A stretch of 11,164 nucleotides of DNA from Jaenimonas drosophilae (lineage: Eukaryota; Euglenozoa; Kinetoplastea; Trypanosomatida; Trypanosomatidae). Both the position numbers and the translations under genes were made by a program. Positions 7,559-11,164 of the stretch are shown here, in pieces. The notes under the pieces are model-generated. The model was not told the origin of the DNA, made no database searches, and saw nothing but the letters and a program-made list of their open reading frames with translations. Position 1 is the first letter of the stretch, and the number at the start of each line of letters is the position of its first letter. The stretch is taken from contig JASAON010001305.1 of the NCBI GenBank assembly GCA_030849065.1, positions 1 through 11,164 on the forward strand, read 5' to 3'.

Positions 7559-7795
7559 AGCTCCACTGAAGCATCCGATGGCCGATTCGGCGGTCATCAT
7601 CCTTCATTTGGAGGCCAATCGAGGGTTCACCGCATCGTAGCGGATGTGTGCGGTAAACACTCATCGTATCATTTTTCTCAAAGTTGATGCTAAGGCTGAG
7701 TAGGTGTTTTGTTTCCATCGATGGCGTCTGAGGAATGCTGAGTGTTGACAATGTCCCTTCGCAGTGTATTGCCAACTGAAATGTCAAACTTATGA

Positions 7796-7826
7796 CTTTC
7801 ATTCACATCTTGTTCTATTCACTTAG
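7796..7826 (+). promoter_or_regulatory. Spliced-leader acceptor deciding the Rag GTPase start
   Basis: A pyrimidine-rich stretch, 7796-7824, ends in AG at 7825-7826, four bases before the ATG at 7831. The in-frame ATG at 7792 lies upstream of this acceptor and would be removed from the mRNA. This favours the ATG at 7831, which also fits the family's usual N-terminus. Confidence 0.65.
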
Positions 7827-7830
7827 AATC

Positions 7831-8919
7831 ATGGATTCGAAACATATGCAAAAACTCCTTCTGATGGGGCCAGGAGGTGCTGGGAAGACATGCATGCGCA
7901 GTATCATATTCGATAACTACCTCCCACGGGATGCCCTTCGACTTGGAATCACAATTTCATTGGACCAGAGCCAGGTACACATTCTCAGGAATCTGTTTCT
8001 CAACTTATGGGACTGTGGGGGGCAACATCGTTACGTCACGGAATATTTGAACCGTCAAAAAGAGTACATCTTCAGGTATGTTGGTGTGATGCTTTTCGTA
8101 TTTGACATCAATAGTATGAGCCGGGAAGGACAGCCAATGCAAGGATCTGGCGGGAGTGATAGCTTCCAAGTTTCTGGATCGTCTTCAGGAGGGCAAAGTG
8201 GTGCAGAGCGGAATAGTGCAGATTGGAAGCTACCCGAGATGCTTGACTACTTCAAGGCAGCAATGCGGTACATCCGCCTGTATAGTCCGCACGCTAAAGT
8301 ATTTGTTCTTTTGCACAAGGTTGACCTTATCCACAAAGACATCAGACAGCAGCTCATTGAGGAAAAGAAGCGTCAAATATTGGGAAGTATTGACTCAGAT
8401 GGGACAGATATACAGTTTTTTGGCACTAGCATTTGGTCAGACTCTCTGTATCGGGCGTACAGCTCTGTGGTTCGGTCACTTATTCCGCACCGAGAAATTC
8501 TAGTCTCTGCAATGCGCGCCGTTGCAATGGCTTGTGATGCGGTTGAAGTCGCCCTGTATGAGAGGAGTACTTTTCTTTGCCTCACCCATATCAGTCGCAA
8601 AGACAATGCAGGAGGAGCCAACCGCTTTATTCAGGGAGATGGTGAGCTCAGGACAACAGAGGTAAGCGAAACCGTAAAGCACTTCAAACTCAGTTGCATG
8701 AACAATACCACAAGTTTAGATGGATTTCAGTTATGCACAGAGCAGTTTGTTGCTGTTCTCCATCCATTCACAGACTACACTCATGTACTCATTGTGTCGG
8801 ATGACCCATCTACGAATGTGCACTTGCATGAATTGAATGTTGTTGCCGCAAGGAATCAACTTCAGCAGTTTCTGCATTCCAATGAACCTGGTGCCGAAGC
8901 CATGCGTGAAGTTCTGTGA
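7831..8919 (+). CDS. RagA/B (Gtr1)-type GTPase
   Basis: A 362-residue Rag-family GTPase, RagA/B class. Rag GTPases form heterodimers with a RagC/D partner and recruit TORC1 to the lysosome or vacuole when amino acids are plentiful. Seen here: Walker A GPGGAGKT at 13-20, followed by CMRSIIF as in RagA; switch I with LGITIS at 38-43 (Thr41); WDCGGQ at 60-65; HKVD at 162-165; TSIW at 199-202; and a C-terminal roadblock-type domain from about 236. The family's usual RagA length is about 313; the excess is mainly a Gly/Ser-rich insertion at about 97-131, between the FDINS strand and the next helix. An in-frame ATG 13 codons upstream at 7792 would add a hydrophobic tail, but it precedes the splice acceptor. 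It is the first gene of the rightward block. The RagC/D partner and Ragulator are not in the window. There is no lipid-anchor cysteine at the C-terminus, as expected for Rags. Confidence 0.93.
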   Translation: MDSKHMQKLLLMGPGGAGKTCMRSIIFDNYLPRDALRLGITISLDQSQVHILRNLFLNLWDCGGQHRYVTEYLNRQKEYIFRYVGVMLFVFDINSMSREGQPMQGSGGSDSFQVSGSSSGGQSGAERNSADWKLPEMLDYFKAAMRYIRLYSPHAKVFVLLHKVDLIHKDIRQQLIEEKKRQILGSIDSDGTDIQFFGTSIWSDSLYRAYSSVVRSLIPHREILVSAMRAVAMACDAVEVALYERSTFLCLTHISRKDNAGGANRFIQGDGELRTTEVSETVKHFKLSCMNNTTSLDGFQLCTEQFVAVLHPFTDYTHVLIVSDDPSTNVHLHELNVVAARNQLQQFLHSNEPGAEAMREVL

Positions 8920-9070
8920 GTTGAAGTTTTGTGACACTATTCTGCACTAGAGTCAAGTGACTTCAATCAACGCGGACCATAGTTCTCGCATCGCTCGAGG
9001 TACCTAGCCTGGAAAACAATGAGGATACTCACTCGGCCCGTAACAGGTGCTGCCTGAGAGACCTAAACCT

Positions 9071-9092
9071 CATGTTTCTAATCTCTTTTCAG
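9071..9092 (+). promoter_or_regulatory. Orphan 3' splice acceptor in the intergenic region
   Basis: A pyrimidine stretch (tttctaatctcttttcag) with a branch-point-like ctaat ends in AG at 9091-9092. It lies 170 bases past the Rag stop and about 670 before the next recognised start. The first ATG after it, at 9099, opens a frame of only 32 codons ending at 9197. It may mark a short or non-coding transcript, or an alternative long 5' UTR. Confidence 0.4.
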
Positions 9093-9171
9093 TGGTGAAT
9101 GTTCTGTTTGCTCACGGGGTCAAGCGTCATAGGCACTCGTAACAATCCATCCAATTGCTTGGAGAGAACAA

Positions 9172-9203
9172 GGCTGGTTGACAGTGACACCATGTGACCA
9201 GCC
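9172..9203. repeat. Inverted repeat with 7-base perfect arms
   Basis: GGCTGGT at 9172-9178 pairs with ACCAGCC at 9197-9203, with an 18-base loop that contains further partial pairing (GTGAC/GTGAC-type). Confidence 0.5.
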
Positions 9204-9272
9204 TGCAGCAATTATGACGTGGGGGCTGCTTTGCACTATGATTTGAGACAGACGTGATTGTTCACTCTCCAC

Positions 9273-9295
9273 CCGTCATAGCACGTGCGTGACGG
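9273..9295. repeat. Quasi-palindrome centred on CACGTG
   Basis: CCGTCA at 9273-9278 is complementary to TGACGG at 9290-9295. Between them lies GCACGTGC (9281-9288), a perfect palindrome. Such symmetry suits a dimeric binding site better than an RNA hairpin, because no loop is left at the centre. Confidence 0.5.
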
Positions 9296-9389
9296 TACAA
9301 TGGGATTGAGTTTTAACGGTTCACGCGGAGATATTGCTAGACTTTGCGTCAATTGGCCATTGATGTTTTACCTTGGTGTTGTGTCCCCC

Positions 9390-9424
9390 AATGGGTGTGA
9401 AGGGTTTAATGACACACTCCCATT
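9390..9424. repeat. Imperfect hairpin, about 10 base pairs
   Basis: AATGGGTGTG at 9390-9399 pairs with CACACTCCCATT at 9413-9424, with a two-base bulge and a 13-base loop. Confidence 0.5.
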
Positions 9425-9634
9425 ATAGGCCTCTTTTCGTAGATGGAGTGGGCTCGCCAACGTCGGCTCGATGATAACCACATCGCATTGGAATTGGACA
9501 CTTGGGAGGTCTCTGATTGGACAAATGCTTGATTCCTTCTCACTTCACTATTCGCCTCATGGCTACAGTGCAGGTGGCAGAACACCATGACACTCTGCAT
9601 TACTTCGTGAGCATATAATATGACCTGCTAAGTA

Positions 9635-9691
9635 CTCTTCCTCTTTGATTGTCTTGCTTCACATACACCTTCCTAGTCACTTTCTGCATAG
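9635..9691 (+). promoter_or_regulatory. Polypyrimidine tract and spliced-leader acceptor for the receptor gene
   Basis: A long T/C-rich stretch from about 9635 leads to AG at 9675-9676, with an alternative AG at 9690-9691. These leave 5' UTRs of roughly 87 and 72 bases before the ATG at 9764, which is the first ATG after either site. Confidence 0.55.
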
Positions 9692-9763
9692 ATCCGCCTC
9701 ATAAACTTGTCACTCTTTCACTGGTGTTGCGAATCAGAGGTTTTGGATAGCAGCTCTTCCACA

Positions 9764-11164
9764 ATGCTCTCTACGATAATTCTACAACGCCACTACAGGA
9801 ATCTATTTGCCTTCTTGGTTGTTCTCCTAAGCACCGTTCTAGGTGTGCAGGCTGGAACGTACTCCGTCGTCTCAATGTACTCCGATGACAGCCCCCCACT
9901 CCTTCCCGCATACTCCGCCTACGCTGTTGGTATTTCTCTCCCAGTCGACCAGGCAGGCGAGACGCTTTATTACTCAGTGTCAATTACAGCTGCCCCTTCG
10001 ACCAGTGCATACCAAATTTTCTCAAGTGCATCATCTGCGAAGGATGTAATGGCTATGTTTGGTCCAGCTGGGACGAAACTGACGTGGGAATTGTTCGTCA
10101 CTCCAGTCTTAAGTGCAGAGACTTTCGATGTGTTTGCACCACTATCTCAGAGCATAAACAGGCTTTCAACTACATTTTTGGAGAGCAAAGATCAGGTATA
10201 CTGGACGATGCCGTCTGAGCAGGCACAGGCAGTTGGACTTCTTGCCATGCTCGCGAACCAGGAATTATTCCCGATCAACCACGTATTCTACAGCACTGAA
10301 AGATATACTGGTCGCAGCGCCGTTCAATTTTACAAGATTTTGTGCCGCGAGTTTGGCTGCACAGTTTTCTACTATGCGTCTGAATCACACGACTTCAATC
10401 AGTACGCCTATGCAGAAGCAGTAGGACTACAACCTCGTATTGTGTACCAGTACGGTTTGGCAGAGGGGAGCAGCGCGACTGAGAGTTGGAGTACAAAACT
10501 TGTTGCTGACCCAACACTGGCTCAAATCAACACAACAATTGCCACAACATTTGAGATGCAGTTTGAGCTCCTTCGGATTTACAACGACGTTGCTCGTTCG
10601 GCTCCGGTGATGCTGCCCCCCGGGAACATTGTGACGGCTGCACCTGTGCCTGGTGTGGATGCGGTGGAGTACGCTGCGGCGGTGGACTTCCTGGAGCAGG
10701 GTGCCGGGTGGATGAAACATGATATGACGCGGTGCTTGAAGAACTACATGATGGCTGGTTGGCTGTCTGGGAGTGCACTGATCCAGGCGTTGAACAAGTA
10801 CACTGGCGCCTCACTCGGTGATAGTGAGAAGCTCTTCATGGCGTTACTTTTGGCACAGAGCAGCTACGTTGTGTCGGATTTGTTCATTGGTACCCATGGA
10901 TGGTACTATCGATGTAGCAAAGCCGCTTCACAGCAGGGACTCCTGTGCAAATGCCGCCACGCCGGCAACAACATTTGGTTCCACAGATTTGCTAAATCTG
11001 GCCAAGGTTATGACACAGTGGCTGCTCGTGGAGAGTTGTTCCAGTATGCATTAGATATGTGCGCCAACTTGATTCCCCCGGGAGATAGCGTGCGCCCACA
11101 CACACCGTACGAACAACTTATTCGAACCCCTGTTCCAATTCATGTTGCTGGACTTGCACCGGCT
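9764..11164 (+). CDS. Receptor-type adenylate cyclase-like protein, N-terminal part (runs off window)
   Basis: An open frame of 467 codons from the ATG at 9764 reaches the window edge without a stop. Residues 1-30 form a signal peptide with a hydrophobic core at about 14-26 and a likely cleavage after VQA (28-30), so the protein enters the secretory pathway. The rest resembles the two-lobed periplasmic-binding-type ectodomain of trypanosomatid receptor-type adenylate cyclases (the ESAG4/GRESAG4 group). FGPAGT at 99-104 is followed by a beta strand and VFAPLSQS at 123-130. Then come an alpha-beta lobe (about 150-230) and a late block at about 370-408 with an IG-x-x-G turn and Cys384, Cys395 and Cys397, matching the Cys-rich turn I recall in that family. 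Such receptors continue with one membrane segment and a cytosolic cyclase domain; neither is in the window, so enzyme activity is inferred. One sequon is at Asn256. A stand-alone binding-type surface protein is the main alternative. Confidence 0.7.
   Translation, partial: MLSTIILQRHYRNLFAFLVVLLSTVLGVQAGTYSVVSMYSDDSPPLLPAYSAYAVGISLPVDQAGETLYYSVSITAAPSTSAYQIFSSASSAKDVMAMFGPAGTKLTWELFVTPVLSAETFDVFAPLSQSINRLSTTFLESKDQVYWTMPSEQAQAVGLLAMLANQELFPINHVFYSTERYTGRSAVQFYKILCREFGCTVFYYASESHDFNQYAYAEAVGLQPRIVYQYGLAEGSSATESWSTKLVADPTLAQINTTIATTFEMQFELLRIYNDVARSAPVMLPPGNIVTAAPVPGVDAVEYAAAVDFLEQGAGWMKHDMTRCLKNYMMAGWLSGSALIQALNKYTGASLGDSEKLFMALLLAQSSYVVSDLFIGTHGWYYRCSKAASQQGLLCKCRHAGNNIWFHRFAKSGQGYDTVAARGELFQYALDMCANLIPPGDSVRPHTPYEQLIRTPVPIHVAGLAPA

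Larger units (their letters stand above)
7159..7795. promoter_or_regulatory. Divergent strand-switch region, probable bidirectional Pol II start region
   Basis: The leftward block starts at 7122 and the rightward block at 7831, so this stretch separates two divergent gene arrays. In trypanosomatids such regions are where RNA polymerase II initiates, usually without TATA-type promoters. In T. brucei, GT-rich tracts have been shown to promote initiation. Here runs of C and CA/ACGC repeats on the left read as G and GT repeats on the minus strand, and a G-run on the right reads as G on the plus strand. Each side is G-rich on its own sense strand. The core between the runs, 7424-7546, is of mixed composition, with one T-run near 7450. 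Open frames crossing the region are low-complexity and read through the repeats, so I treat them as non-coding. The start sites themselves cannot be placed from sequence. Confidence 0.7.
8920..9763. other. 844-base non-coding region with inverted repeats and an orphan acceptor
   Basis: This contains the presumed 3' UTR of the Rag mRNA and the 5' processing signals of the receptor-cyclase-like gene. I see no long reading frame with family resemblance and no tRNA box pair. It holds an isolated good splice acceptor at 9091-9092, three imperfect inverted repeats between 9172 and 9424, and the pyrimidine tract at 9635-9691. Confidence 0.6.

Noticed and set aside
7134..7802. Minus-strand frame of 222 codons across the strand-switch region
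   Set aside because: It reads through poly-C, CA and G repeats, giving Gly/Val/Cys low-complexity translation, overlaps the acceptors of both flanking genes, and matches no family.
7792..7830. Upstream in-frame ATG giving the Rag GTPase 13 extra residues
   Set aside because: It precedes the strong pyrimidine tract and AG at 7825-7826, and Rag proteins normally begin only a few residues before the first strand, as the ATG at 7831 gives.
9390..9500. Possible tRNA near the hairpin at 9390-9424 and the ggctcgatgat motif
   Set aside because: The motif departs from the B box consensus, no A box lies at a suitable distance, and no cloverleaf can be drawn on either strand.

Overview
The window reads as nuclear DNA of a kinetoplastid protist, most likely a trypanosomatid. 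Five long coding regions have no recognisable introns. They are arranged as two unidirectional blocks: three genes on the minus strand (positions 177-7122) and two on the plus strand (7831 to the window end). Each start codon is preceded, within about 15-90 bases, by a pyrimidine-rich stretch ending in AG, as expected for spliced-leader trans-splicing. The plus-strand gene at the right edge has a secreted ectodomain like that of trypanosomatid receptor-type adenylate cyclases, which fits the same lineage. I cannot name the species.

Minus-strand block, in transcription order. (1) 7122-5026: a polytopic membrane protein with one N-terminal membrane segment, a J domain with an intact HPD motif, several more membrane segments and a C-terminal anchor. 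(2) 4884-3202: a clear CLPTM1-family protein. (3) 2873-177: an unrecognised 898-residue protein with a possible C2-like region and two hydrophobic hairpins. A further leftward gene is implied by a good splice acceptor at 58-59, with its start codon outside the window.

Centre. Between the divergent starts at 7122 and 7831 lies a compact strand-switch region of about 0.7 kb. On its left side it has two C-runs and CA/ACGC repeats, which are G-runs and GT repeats on the minus (sense) strand. On its right side it has a 12-base G-run on the plus (sense) strand. G/GT-rich DNA is therefore on the transcribed sense strand in both directions, as expected for a divergent RNA polymerase II initiation region in trypanosomes.

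Plus-strand block. 7831-8919 encodes a RagA/B (Gtr1)-type GTPase, the lysosomal amino-acid-sensing GTPase family acting on TOR, with a Gly/Ser-rich insertion in its G domain. An 844-base non-coding stretch follows, with an orphan splice acceptor and three imperfect inverted repeats. From 9764 to the edge is the 5' part of the receptor-cyclase-like gene.

Most notable observation: the membrane part of the J-domain protein aligns by eye with its neighbour, the CLPTM1 protein. It shares a DDLFxF...P...R block, the spacing of a P-h-h-L-G motif, a Trp and an (S/T)-P motif, and the overall topology. The J domain sits where CLPTM1 proteins carry their lumenal domain. This suggests a J-domain/CLPTM1 fusion encoded directly upstream of an ordinary CLPTM1 gene, possibly forming an ER chaperone or lipid-handling pair.
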